Shown here piece by piece: positions 1-7,354 of a stretch of DNA of 64,000 bases. Within the stretch, counting starts at the first letter, position 1; each line of letters opens with the position of its first letter. The DNA is taken from the NCBI GenBank assembly GCA_963741845.1, contig CAVUJV010000003.1:1-64000 (forward strand). Direction: 5' to 3'. The position numbers were made by a program, and so were the translations under genes. This DNA is from Roseiarcus sp963741845 (GTDB taxonomy: Bacteria > Pseudomonadota > Alphaproteobacteria > Rhizobiales > Beijerinckiaceae). The notes under the pieces are model-generated. The model was not told the DNA's origin, ran no database searches, and worked only from the letters and a program-made list of their open reading frames with translations.

Positions 1-1117
1 GAAAGTGACCGTCGAGCGTGCTGTCCTGCTTAAGGCTCTGGGACACATCCATCGCATCGTCGAACGCCGCAATACAATTCCGATCCTCGCAAACGTGCTT
101 ATCGAGGCCAGCGAGGGGAAGCTCGCACTCAAAAGCACCGATCTCGACCTTGAAGCAACGGAACAGGTGGGGGCAGAAGTCGCGCAGGGCGGTGCGACAA
201 CAGTTGCGGCACATGTCATTTATGACATCGTACGGAAGCTCCCGGACGGCGCTCAGGTGAGCCTTGAGATTTCGGGCGACACAGGGCAACTTGTTCTTCG
301 CTCGGGTCGGGCGCGTTTTTTTCTCCAGGCGCTCCCGGCGTCGGACTTTCCGGATTTGACCGCAAATGCATTTCCCCATGCATTTATACTGCCCGCGACC
401 GAGTTGAAGCGGCTCATCGAAAACAGCCAGTTTGCGATCTCCACCGAAGAAACGCGCTATTACCTGAACGGCATCTTCTTCCACACCATGGAGGTTGATG
501 GGCGGTCGCTGCTGCGCGCAGTTGCGACAGACGGCCACCGCCTTGCACGCATTGAGACACAGGCCCCTGAAGGGGCGATCGGAATGCCGGGCGTCATCGC
601 GCCGCGCAAAGCGGTCGGCGAAGTTTTGAAGTTGCTGGAGGATCCGACCCAAGATGTAAAAATTGAGCTTTCGCCCGCTAAGGCGCGATTTACTGTCGGC
701 GACGTCGTGCTGACGACCAAGCTGATCGATGGCACTTTTCCAGACTATGCGCGCGTCATTCCAACCGCAAACGATAAGCGTCTTGTAGTCGACAAGGAGC
801 CGTTCGAAAGAGCAGTGGACCGTATCTCGACGCTTTCGTCTGAACGAGGTCGCGCGATTAAACTTTCGATCGCCGATTGCCGCATGACGCTGTCGGTAAA
901 TAATCCCGACTCCGGGTCGGCGAACGAGGAACTGGAGGTCGATTACGACTCTGCGCCAATCGATATTGGGTTTAACGCTCGCTATCTGCTCGACATCCTC
1001 GCGCAATTACCAGGCGATACTGCCCTAATTCGCCTCTCTGATCCAGGTTCCCCGACGCTAATCCAGGACCGCGATGGCGCTGACGCTCTTTATGTCCTGA
1101 TGCCGCTGCGCGTATGA
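1..1117 (+). CDS. dnaN: DNA polymerase III beta sliding clamp (5' end 2 bases outside window)
   Basis: Encodes the ring-shaped processivity clamp that tethers DNA polymerase III to DNA. The protein is full length for the family (about 372 residues) and consists of three clamp domains, roughly residues 1-120, 130-245 and 250-372. The N-terminal ERRNTIPILANV and the C-terminal tail ending LYVLMPLRV are hallmark clamp sequences. The first visible start is GTG at 5, but family N-termini read M-K-V-T; the in-frame codon before it is AAA (2-4) and base 1 is g, so the true start is probably an ATG whose first two bases precede the window. No recF or gyrB follows; a DUF1127 gene and manC do. G+C looks lower than downstream: line 601-660 has 33 G+C of 60 by my count. 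Confidence 0.95.
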   Translation, partial: KVTVERAVLLKALGHIHRIVERRNTIPILANVLIEASEGKLALKSTDLDLEATEQVGAEVAQGGATTVAAHVIYDIVRKLPDGAQVSLEISGDTGQLVLRSGRARFFLQALPASDFPDLTANAFPHAFILPATELKRLIENSQFAISTEETRYYLNGIFFHTMEVDGRSLLRAVATDGHRLARIETQAPEGAIGMPGVIAPRKAVGEVLKLLEDPTQDVKIELSPAKARFTVGDVVLTTKLIDGTFPDYARVIPTANDKRLVVDKEPFERAVDRISTLSSERGRAIKLSIADCRMTLSVNNPDSGSANEELEVDYDSAPIDIGFNARYLLDILAQLPGDTALIRLSDPGSPTLIQDRDGADALYVLMPLRV

Positions 1118-1271
1118 TGGATAAACGGAAGGTGTGCCCAGACATGCGTCAAATGCATTAATATCTGGCGCTTCACTCAACACACAGTCAAAGTCATGAT
1201 CGATTTTTCGTCTGTAGGCGATTCGTAGGCGTTTACGATTGTTCTGTTATGCAAAATTCGCAATGATACCG

Positions 1272-1318
1272 CGATGCAGCATTGACTTCTGCAGTGCGGC
1301 GAACTAAATGCTGCATCG
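1272..1318. promoter_or_regulatory. Two 9-bp dyads flanking a promoter (candidate operators)
   Basis: ATGCAGCAT (1274-1282) and ATGCTGCAT (1308-1316) are each odd-centred palindromes, and together they form a perfect 12-bp inverted repeat (1272-1283 and 1307-1318). They touch the -35 and -10 boxes of the predicted DUF1127 promoter, so a dimeric regulator bound there would block or shape polymerase access. The regulator is unknown. Confidence 0.45.
1282..1310 (+). promoter_or_regulatory. Predicted sigma70-type promoter for the DUF1127 gene
   Basis: TTGACT at 1282-1287, a 17-base spacer and TAAATG at 1305-1310. The -35 box is strong and the -10 box weak. It lies about 80 bases upstream of the DUF1127 start codon, and the rest of 1118-1389 shows no gene. 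Confidence 0.4.
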
Positions 1319-1389
1319 TCTAGGTGAAGGAGCGGTCGGCCCTCCGACCGTAGCCCGCGACGAGGGCGGTCAACAATAAGGAGACCGTC

Positions 1390-1557
1390 ATGAAGATGTT
1401 TTCTCTCTCGCGCTTTCTGCAAGAAAGGCGGACGTACCGAAGCGTCGTACAGGAATTGTCGGCGTATTCAGATCGTGAATTGCAGGATATCGGTATTGAT
1501 CGGGCCGACATCCACGAAATAGCCCGACTGGCATCGAAGGACCTTCAGTACGCGTGA
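1390..1557 (+). CDS. DUF1127 small protein
   Basis: A 55-codon gene. The protein has the DUF1127 layout common in Alphaproteobacteria: a basic N-terminal half (FLQERRTYRSVVQELSAYSD), then the conserved block RELQDIGIDRADI, then a short tail ending in DLQYA. The family is small, arginine-rich and often stress- or metabolism-regulated; some members bind RNA or affect phosphate and polyamine metabolism, but no activity can be assigned here. The start is supported by AAGGAGACC just before the ATG. A promoter with flanking dyads lies upstream and a GC-rich hairpin lies 13 bases past the stop. Confidence 0.85.
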   Translation: MKMFSLSRFLQERRTYRSVVQELSAYSDRELQDIGIDRADIHEIARLASKDLQYA

Positions 1558-1570
1558 TGATGCAACCTGG

Positions 1571-1596
1571 AGGCGGCGCAGAAAAAAGCGCCGCCT
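1571..1596. terminator. Hairpin between convergent DUF1127 and manC genes
   Basis: Arms AGGCGGCGC (1571-1579) and GCGCCGCCT (1588-1596) enclose an A-rich 8-base loop. It sits exactly between two convergent genes and could end transcription from both sides, but it lacks a clear T tract on either strand. Confidence 0.45.
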
Positions 1597-3011
1597 TAGG
1601 TGCGATTATAGACGTCCTCAATGCGGATGATGTCGTCCTCGCCCAGATAGCTCCCCGTTTGCACTTCGATCAGCTCAAGATCGATCTTGCCCGGATTGGC
1701 GAGCCGGTGATCCGAGCCGATGGGCAGGTAGATCGACTCGTTTTCGTGGACGAGCTGAGTACTGCCGTTGAGCACAACTTCTGCTGCGCCACGGACGACG
1801 ACCCAATGCTCGGCCCGGTGATAGTGCTTTTGCAGCGATAGCCGTCCGCCCGGGCGCACAACGATGCGTTTGACCTGATATCGCGATCCCCGGTCGATGC
1901 TCTGATAATAGCCCCACGGACGATAAGAACGGCGATGTTCCGTAGCTTCGGGCTGTCGTTCAGCCTTGAGCCGCTCGACGAGCTGTTTCACTTTATCGAC
2001 CTGCGCTTTATCTGCGACGAGGATTGCGTCGCCCGTTGCGATCACGACGACATCCTTGAGCCCAATTACGGCCGCCAGATGCTCTTCCGAACGCACGAGA
2101 ACATTCGACGAATCGATCGCGACGGCCCGACCGCGCAAACTGTTACCGGCCGCATCCTGTGGACTGAGACGCCACACGGTTTCCCACTGGCCAACGTCGG
2201 ACCAGCCGACGTCGGCCGCCAGCACCGCGGCGCGGTTGGTTCGCTCCATGACGGCATAGTCGATCGATGTCTTCGGCGCTCCCATGAAGGATTCCTTGTC
2301 GAGAACGACAAAGCCGAGATCCTGCTTCGCCAAGGCCACTGACGCACTGGCGGCCGCCTCGATTTCCGGCTCGAACTTTTGAAGCTCTTCGAGCATCACG
2401 TCCGCCCGAAAGACGAAATTGCCCGAGTTCCACAGAAAGCCGTTTGCGATAAACGCCTTTGCGCGATCTTCGTCCGGTTTTTCGACGAAGCGCTCGACTC
2501 GGCGAACCTCATGGTCTGCGGCAAGGGGCTCGGCGGGGTGGATATATCCGTAACCGGTCGCCGGATGGTCCGGCCTGATTCCAAACGTTACAATTTCCCC
2601 GGCTTCCGCCGCCGCTGCGGCTTGAGCGCAAAGCTCGACGAACGCCTTTCCGTTCTTGAATACATGATCGGCCGCGAGAATAGCGACAATTGTCTTCGGA
2701 TCGCGCGCGGCCGCCCAAGCCGCCGCCGCGCCGACGGCGGCAGCACTGTCGCGCCGCTCGGGCTCGAGCACAATCGTGGCCTGAGAGTCGATTTCCTTCA
2801 GTTGCTCGGCGACCCGGAACCGGTAGTCGGTGTTCGTGATGACCATAGGGATTTCGAACACCCTCGGATCGCCGAGAAGAAGAACGATCTCCTGAAATGT
2901 CGAGCGGTCGCCGATCAATGGGATGAATTGTTTCGGCAGGCTTTCGCGGGATTCCGGCCACACCCGAGTGCCGGAGCCCCCACACATCACAACCGGTTGA
3001 ATCTTGGTCAT
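1596..3011 (-). CDS. manC: Mannose-1-phosphate guanylyltransferase / mannose-6-phosphate isomerase (bifunctional)
   Basis: A type II bifunctional enzyme of 471 residues that makes GDP-mannose for exopolysaccharide or LPS synthesis. The N-terminal nucleotidyltransferase carries GGSGTRVWPESR (about residues 11-22) and FVEKPD; the C-terminal third is the cupin-type isomerase, with QKHYHRAEHW and the closing IIRIEDVYNR. I start it at the ATG at 3011, preceded by GAGGGG, rather than at the longer frame to 3092, because family members begin just before the GGSGTR loop. It stands alone and converges on the DUF1127 gene. Confidence 0.93.
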   Translation of the reverse strand: MTKIQPVVMCGGSGTRVWPESRESLPKQFIPLIGDRSTFQEIVLLLGDPRVFEIPMVITNTDYRFRVAEQLKEIDSQATIVLEPERRDSAAAVGAAAAWAAARDPKTIVAILAADHVFKNGKAFVELCAQAAAAAEAGEIVTFGIRPDHPATGYGYIHPAEPLAADHEVRRVERFVEKPDEDRAKAFIANGFLWNSGNFVFRADVMLEELQKFEPEIEAAASASVALAKQDLGFVVLDKESFMGAPKTSIDYAVMERTNRAAVLAADVGWSDVGQWETVWRLSPQDAAGNSLRGRAVAIDSSNVLVRSEEHLAAVIGLKDVVVIATGDAILVADKAQVDKVKQLVERLKAERQPEATEHRRSYRPWGYYQSIDRGSRYQVKRIVVRPGGRLSLQKHYHRAEHWVVVRGAAEVVLNGSTQLVHENESIYLPIGSDHRLANPGKIDLELIEVQTGSYLGEDDIIRIEDVYNRT

Positions 3012-3236
3012 TCGACCCCTCGCATACCAACTGCTCGAAAGCCGACGTTTCTGAGGGAAGACCGCGATGAAGGCAACCCTCCACCAAGCCAACGCGTAAC
3101 TCGTGCGCGTTTGGCAATGCCCCGGCCGCTCCGACCCCGGCAGCAGTCCACTTAGCCTTCGCGGAATCCTGTGCAGACCACCGGGACCAGCTCTCCGCCG
3201 CCTCGATCTCGCCCATGATGAATGTGCAGGCTGCGC

Positions 3237-3542
3237 TCACGTCCTCAACCTGCACTGCGCCGCCATCCGGGCCAGTAGGGCAAGACTGTCCTTGAACGCG
3301 CCCAGGTGCTTGCCAAGGTCAACAAGCGCTGCGCGCTTGTCCCAAAGCCTTATCTCGACCTCGCCGGTCTTCTCATCGACTTTGACAGATGAGATCGCCG
3401 CCAGCTTATCCGGTGGCGCGTCGGCGAGGGAAAGCGTGGGCCTCTTCCCGCCCATTTCCACATAATCGGCGATATTGCTAAAGCCGATCTTGCCCAGCTC
3501 AGCGATCACCATATCGATAGTGATCCCAGCTCTTTTAGCCCG
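3237..3542 (-). pseudogene. Phage terminase small subunit, C-terminal remnant
   Basis: The segment AKRAGITIDMVIAELGKIGF through LWDKRAALVDLGKHLGAFKD matches the C-terminal half of terminase small subunits (Terminase_2 type), which recognise phage DNA for packaging. The N-terminal helix-turn-helix half is absent: homology appears to begin near 3542 and the frame upstream is unrelated. An in-frame ATG at 3512 could initiate a 91-residue product, but no other phage gene is nearby. Bases 3012-3236 and 3543-3700 hold no gene I can recognise, so this is best read as a relic of a lost prophage. Confidence 0.65.
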
Positions 3543-3789
3543 TCCACAACAAACCCGGACCGGTTCAAACCTCGGAGCGATTCAGATCAGTGACAAAACC
3601 GTTCCCCGTTTGGGGCCAAGAAGTCTTTGAGACTGCGTTTGCGGCAGCGTGCCCAAAAGTTCGGCTTTGGAAGAATGTTCATTTAGCAGGCCTCGCCTTG
3701 ACTCTCTCCTTGAACGTGCAATGGTATAGATAGCCGAACGCTTTATGCGGTCTGTTTGAAATGCGCCCGATAGGGCCTTGGGCATCAGC

Positions 3790-3835
3790 GCCCCACGTTG
3801 CGGTTCCGGAAGGAGCACGCGGCGTGGGGCTTTTT
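3790..3835 (+). terminator. Intrinsic terminator in the leader of the amide operon (probable AmiR antitermination site)
   Basis: GCCCCACG (3790-3797) pairs perfectly with CGTGGGGC (3823-3830) and is followed by five T (3831-3835): a classic Rho-independent terminator placed 13 bases before the first gene of an operon instead of after a gene. GGGC at 3773-3776 could pair with the terminator's 5' arm as an antiterminator. The next two genes encode AmiC- and AmiR-like proteins, and AmiR acts by antitermination, so conditional read-through is the obvious role. I found a TATAGAT (3725-3731) upstream but no well-spaced -35. An AnnGnn hexaloop hairpin at about 3708-3726 (loop AACGTG) could be an ANTAR target, but I could not find a convincing second one. 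Confidence 0.75.
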
Positions 3836-3847
3836 CGTTGGGGCCGT

Positions 3848-4993
3848 ATGCCAAGATTGCGTCTGGGCATCTTGTTTTCGACGTCCGGAGACTATGGCGT
3901 GCTCGGGCAAGACTGTCGCGACGGCGCCATAACCGCGATTGAGGACCTGAGCGCCGAAGGTTCCATCGTGATCGAGCCTGTTGCCGGAGACCCCGCGGGA
4001 TCGAGCGAGCGTTACATCGAACTCGCCCGGCGGATGACGCGGGAGGAGTGTTGCCGCCACGTGATCGGCACAGTGACGTCGCAGGCCCGCAAGGACGTGA
4101 TCCCGGTCATGGAGAAACACGACGCCCAACTCTGGTACGTCTGTCCCTATGAGGGCTTCGAGGCCAATCCGAACGTCATTTATACCGGCGCCGCTCCGAA
4201 CCAGCACCTCCTTCCCCTCTTCGAGCACATGCTGCCGGCTTTCGGGCGGCGCGTGTTTCTTGCGGGCGCCAACTATATCTGGGGCTGGGAAATGAACCGG
4301 CTCGCGCGCGAGATCGTTACTGAGGCGGGGGGCGAGATCGTGGGTGAGCGGTGCCTGCCCATCGGCGATACGGACGTCGAGCGATTGGTTGCGGAGGTCG
4401 AAGCGCGCCGCCCCGATTTCATTCTCAGCAACATGCTCGGACCGTCGAACCACGCCTTCCTGCGGGCGATGCGGGATCTTGGGCGGCGCGACCCTGGATT
4501 CCGGCCGGAGCGTTGTCCGATCGTGAGTTGCGACCTCACCGAGTGCGAGTTGCCCGAAATCGGCGTCGGGGTCGCAGACGGCCACCTGGCGGCGGCGTCC
4601 TATTTCGACAGCCTCGACACGCCGGCGAACCGAACGCTCAAGGCCCGCGTGGCGACGCGCTTCGGCAAGGAGCGGCGGGTTTCGAGCTATTTCGCGACAA
4701 GCTATGCGACGGTGCGTCTCTGCGCCGAAGCGGTGCTCCTCTGTGGAACCGACGATCCCATCAAGGTGAAGGGCGCCCTCGCAGAGCTTGAGTCGCCCAG
4801 CGCCTTCGGTCCGCTGAGGATCGATCCGGCCACCAACCACGCTAGCCTGCCGTTTTTGCTCGGCCGAATCGACGGCGAGAACTTCGAAATTCTGCAGTCG
4901 CGCCCAGCTGTAGCCGCCGATCCCTATCTTACGCGTCAGCGGCCGGTTGCGCGGTTGCTGGGTCCGCAGCCGCAGCTCAGGATCGTGTCATGA
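3848..4993 (+). CDS. amiC: AmiC-like amide-binding sensor (aliphatic amidase expression regulator)
   Basis: A 381-residue type I periplasmic-binding-fold protein (Peripla_BP_6) without a signal peptide, as in AmiC, which stays in the cytoplasm, senses short-chain amides and holds AmiR inactive until inducer binds. The N-terminus RLRLGILFSTSGDYGVLGQD and the central YVCPYEGFEANPNVIYTGAA with GANYIWGWEMNR are typical of the AmiC/FmdD group. The start ATG at 3848 fits the family N-terminus; an in-frame GTG at 3824 with AGGAG at 3811-3815 would lie inside the terminator. The stop overlaps the next gene's start (ATGA), so it is translationally coupled to amiR. It could also sense urea or another amide; the ligand is not determined by sequence. 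Confidence 0.82.
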   Translation: MPRLRLGILFSTSGDYGVLGQDCRDGAITAIEDLSAEGSIVIEPVAGDPAGSSERYIELARRMTREECCRHVIGTVTSQARKDVIPVMEKHDAQLWYVCPYEGFEANPNVIYTGAAPNQHLLPLFEHMLPAFGRRVFLAGANYIWGWEMNRLAREIVTEAGGEIVGERCLPIGDTDVERLVAEVEARRPDFILSNMLGPSNHAFLRAMRDLGRRDPGFRPERCPIVSCDLTECELPEIGVGVADGHLAAASYFDSLDTPANRTLKARVATRFGKERRVSSYFATSYATVRLCAEAVLLCGTDDPIKVKGALAELESPSAFGPLRIDPATNHASLPFLLGRIDGENFEILQSRPAVAADPYLTRQRPVARLLGPQPQLRIVS

Positions 4994-5565
4994 GGGCCAC
5001 TCCGAGCTTCGTCGGCCAGCGGGCCGTCATCCTGCATCGTCCGGGCGATACCGCGGATCGGCTCGTGCGCCGATGTGGCCTACTCGGCATGCGTGCGGAA
5101 CCGCGCTGGCAACCGCTTCGCGTGGGCGAGGAAGTCGACATCGTCATCGTGGACGCCGACGAAGGGTGGGACGGCGTGTTGCCGTGGACGCCTCGCGAAA
5201 ACCCAGTTCCGCTCGTCGCCTTGCTTGGGTCGGAAGCGCCCGGCCGCATCGCCTGGGCGCTCGATCAGGGCGCCGATGCGCTGATCGCAAAGCCGGTCGC
5301 CTCGTCTGCCGTCTATCCGGCCTTGGTCATGGCGGCGCGACGGCATGCGGAGCGGCGCGAGATTGCGCAGCGGATGGCGCGGCTTGAAGAGCGCGTGCGA
5401 CTGCGGCCGCTCGTGCATGCGGCGGTTCAGAGCTACATGGCCACGGACGGTTCCTGCGAGGACGGAGCCTACAGCCGTCTCAGGCGCGAAGCGATGCGCC
5501 AGCGGCTGACCCTCGAACAGGCGGCGGCCGCGATCCTTGCACGGCCGAGGACGCAGGCCGGATGA
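4990..5565 (+). CDS. amiR: AmiR-like ANTAR-domain antitermination regulator
   Basis: A 191-residue protein with an N-terminal pseudo-receiver (about residues 1-120), a linker helix (RRHAERREIAQRMARLEERV) and a C-terminal ANTAR RNA-binding domain (about 135-185; RLRREAMRQRLTLEQAAAAI). AmiR is known to bind leader RNA and prevent terminator formation when released from AmiC. It overlaps amiC by four bases upstream and the first permease by four bases downstream. Its natural target is probably the hairpin at 3790-3835, which would make the operon autoregulated. Confidence 0.82.
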   Translation: MRATPSFVGQRAVILHRPGDTADRLVRRCGLLGMRAEPRWQPLRVGEEVDIVIVDADEGWDGVLPWTPRENPVPLVALLGSEAPGRIAWALDQGADALIAKPVASSAVYPALVMAARRHAERREIAQRMARLEERVRLRPLVHAAVQSYMATDGSCEDGAYSRLRREAMRQRLTLEQAAAAILARPRTQAG

Positions 5566-6413
5566 AGCGCATCCTTTCCGAGATCGCGCGCCAGCCGCTG
5601 ACCTGTGTGGGAATCCTGCTAATCGCCGCGGTCGTCTTCGCAGCGCTCGCGGCGCCCTGGCTCGCGCCCTTCTCGCCCGACGCCCAGCCTTTCGACGGCC
5701 TCTCGCTGGAGGGGGCCCCGCTGCCGCCCGGACCGAAATACTGGCTCGGCACCGACACGCTTGGACGCGACCTGCTGTCCCGGCTCCTCTACGGGGCGCG
5801 CACCTCGCTGGTGATCGGCCTGGTCGCGAACGGCGTCGCGGTCGTGATCGGGATGATCGTCGGCATCGTAGCGGGCTATCTCAGCGGCTTCGCCGGCGGC
5901 GCGCTCATGCGGTTCACCGACCTCATGATGGCGTTTCCGGCGCTGCTGCTCGCGATCGTGCTGGCGGCGCTGCTGCGGCCCTCCTTGTGGATCGTCGCCA
6001 TGGTGATCGCGCTCGTGAACTGGGTGCAGGTAGCGCGCATCGTCTATACCGAGACACGCGGTCTCGCAGAACGCGACTTCATCCTGGCCGAGCGCTCGCT
6101 CGGCGCGGGACACGCGCGCATCCTCTTCCGCCATATCGCGCCGCATCTTCTGCCGACCGCGATCGTCTGGGGCACGCTCGGCATCGCAACCACGGTGCTG
6201 CTCGAGGCGACGCTGTCGTTCCTGGGCGTCGGCGTGCAGCCGCCGCAGCCGTCGTGGGGCAACATCATCTACGAGAGCCAGAGCTACTTTCAGGCCGCGC
6301 CTTGGCTCGTGTTCATTCCCGGCGCGATCATCCTGGCGACGGCGCTCTCGTTCAATCTCGTCGGCGACGCCTTGCGCGACCTGCTCGATCCGACACAGCG
6401 GGGGCGCGGCTGA
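5562..6413 (+). CDS. Dipeptide/oligopeptide-type ABC transporter permease (DppC/OppC family)
   Basis: A 283-residue inner-membrane permease with an N-terminal membrane segment, a periplasmic loop containing WLGTDTLGRDLLSRLLYGAR, then five further hydrophobic segments. The cytoplasmic EAA coupling loop is AERSLGAGHARILFRHIAPH. Together with the next permease it forms the channel of a peptide/nickel/opine-type importer. ATGA overlaps at both ends tie it to amiR and to the second permease. In this operon the substrate is more likely an amide or amide-bearing compound than a peptide (inference from AmiC, AmiR and the amidase). Confidence 0.9.
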   Translation: MKRILSEIARQPLTCVGILLIAAVVFAALAAPWLAPFSPDAQPFDGLSLEGAPLPPGPKYWLGTDTLGRDLLSRLLYGARTSLVIGLVANGVAVVIGMIVGIVAGYLSGFAGGALMRFTDLMMAFPALLLAIVLAALLRPSLWIVAMVIALVNWVQVARIVYTETRGLAERDFILAERSLGAGHARILFRHIAPHLLPTAIVWGTLGIATTVLLEATLSFLGVGVQPPQPSWGNIIYESQSYFQAAPWLVFIPGAIILATALSFNLVGDALRDLLDPTQRGRG

Positions 6414-7333
6414 TGGCGGCCTTGCTGGCGCAACGGCTCATCCAGGCGCTCGGCGTTTTACTCGGCGTGGCGATCATCACCTTCCTGCTGCTTCACTATC
6501 TGCCGGCCGATCCGGCCGCACTCGTCGCCGGGCGCAGCGCCAACGCGCAGATGATCGCGAACGTCCGCCACCAGCTTGGGCTTGACCTGCCGCTTCCGCT
6601 GCAGATCTGGCGCTATCTCACCGGGCTCATTCAGGGCGATCTCGGCCGCTCCTACATCCAGCGCAGCGAGGTCTTGACGCTGATCGCCGCGCGCATCCCC
6701 GCGACGCTCGTGCTGATGGCCTGCGGAATCTTCGTGGAGGTTACGCTCGGACTGACGTTCGGCGTCGTCGCCGCGCTACGTCGCAACGGTTTCGTGGATC
6801 GGACGGTGATGACGCTCGCCTTCGTTGGCGTGTCGTCGCCGCAATTTGTCGTGGCCCTGCTGCTGCTCTATGTCTTCGCCGCGCATCTCGGCTGGTTTCC
6901 GATGAGCGGCTATGGCACGTTCGCTCATGTCGTTTTGCCAGCGCTAACGCTCGGCCTGCTCGGCGCCGGTTGGTATGCCCGCATGACGCGCTCGGCGATG
7001 ATCGACGTGCTCAATCAGGACTACGTCCGCACCGCGCGCGCCAAAGGGCTTTCAGGGCCGCGCGTCGTGCTGCGGCACGCACTGCCGAGCGCGCTTCTGC
7101 CGATCGTCGCGATGATCGGCATCGACATCGGCCAGTTCATGGGCGGCGTGGTGGTGGTCGAGGCCGTCTACGGCTGGCCTGGCATCGGGCAACTGGCGTG
7201 GCAGGCGATCCAGCAGGCCGACGTGCCGATCATCGTGGGCGTGACGCTCGTCTCGTCGCTCGCCATCGTGCTTGGAAATCTGCTCGCGGACATGATCGCG
7301 CCGCTGCTCGATCCGAGAATCCGCATCCGATGA
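6413..7333 (+). CDS. Dipeptide/oligopeptide-type ABC transporter permease (DppB/OppB family)
   Basis: A 306-residue partner permease. It has the N-terminal helix with LLHYLPADPAALVAG, the GLDLPLPLQIWRYL region typical of DppB, and the EAA loop ARAKGLSGPRVVLRHALPSA near residue 210. The C-terminus ends with DMIAPLLDPRIRIR. It starts at an ATG overlapping the upstream stop (TGATG at 6411-6415); the open frame continues upstream in antisense-like shadow sequence, so the start is set by the overlap and by family length. The order permease C before permease B is reversed relative to the usual dppBCDF. Confidence 0.9.
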   Translation: MAALLAQRLIQALGVLLGVAIITFLLLHYLPADPAALVAGRSANAQMIANVRHQLGLDLPLPLQIWRYLTGLIQGDLGRSYIQRSEVLTLIAARIPATLVLMACGIFVEVTLGLTFGVVAALRRNGFVDRTVMTLAFVGVSSPQFVVALLLLYVFAAHLGWFPMSGYGTFAHVVLPALTLGLLGAGWYARMTRSAMIDVLNQDYVRTARAKGLSGPRVVLRHALPSALLPIVAMIGIDIGQFMGGVVVVEAVYGWPGIGQLAWQAIQQADVPIIVGVTLVSSLAIVLGNLLADMIAPLLDPRIRIR

Positions 7334-7354
7334 GTTCAACGCAAGGAGCTGTTC

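Noticed and set aside
3698..3731. Promoter TTGACT (3698-3703) with TATAGA (3725-3730) for the amide operon
   Set aside because: The spacer is 21 bases, too long for a normal sigma70 promoter; mentioned only as context for the leader.
3824..3847. GTG at 3824 as the amiC start, with AGGAG at 3811-3815
   Set aside because: In frame and well spaced, but it lies within the terminator stem and adds eight residues not found in AmiC-type N-termini. Kept only as an alternative.
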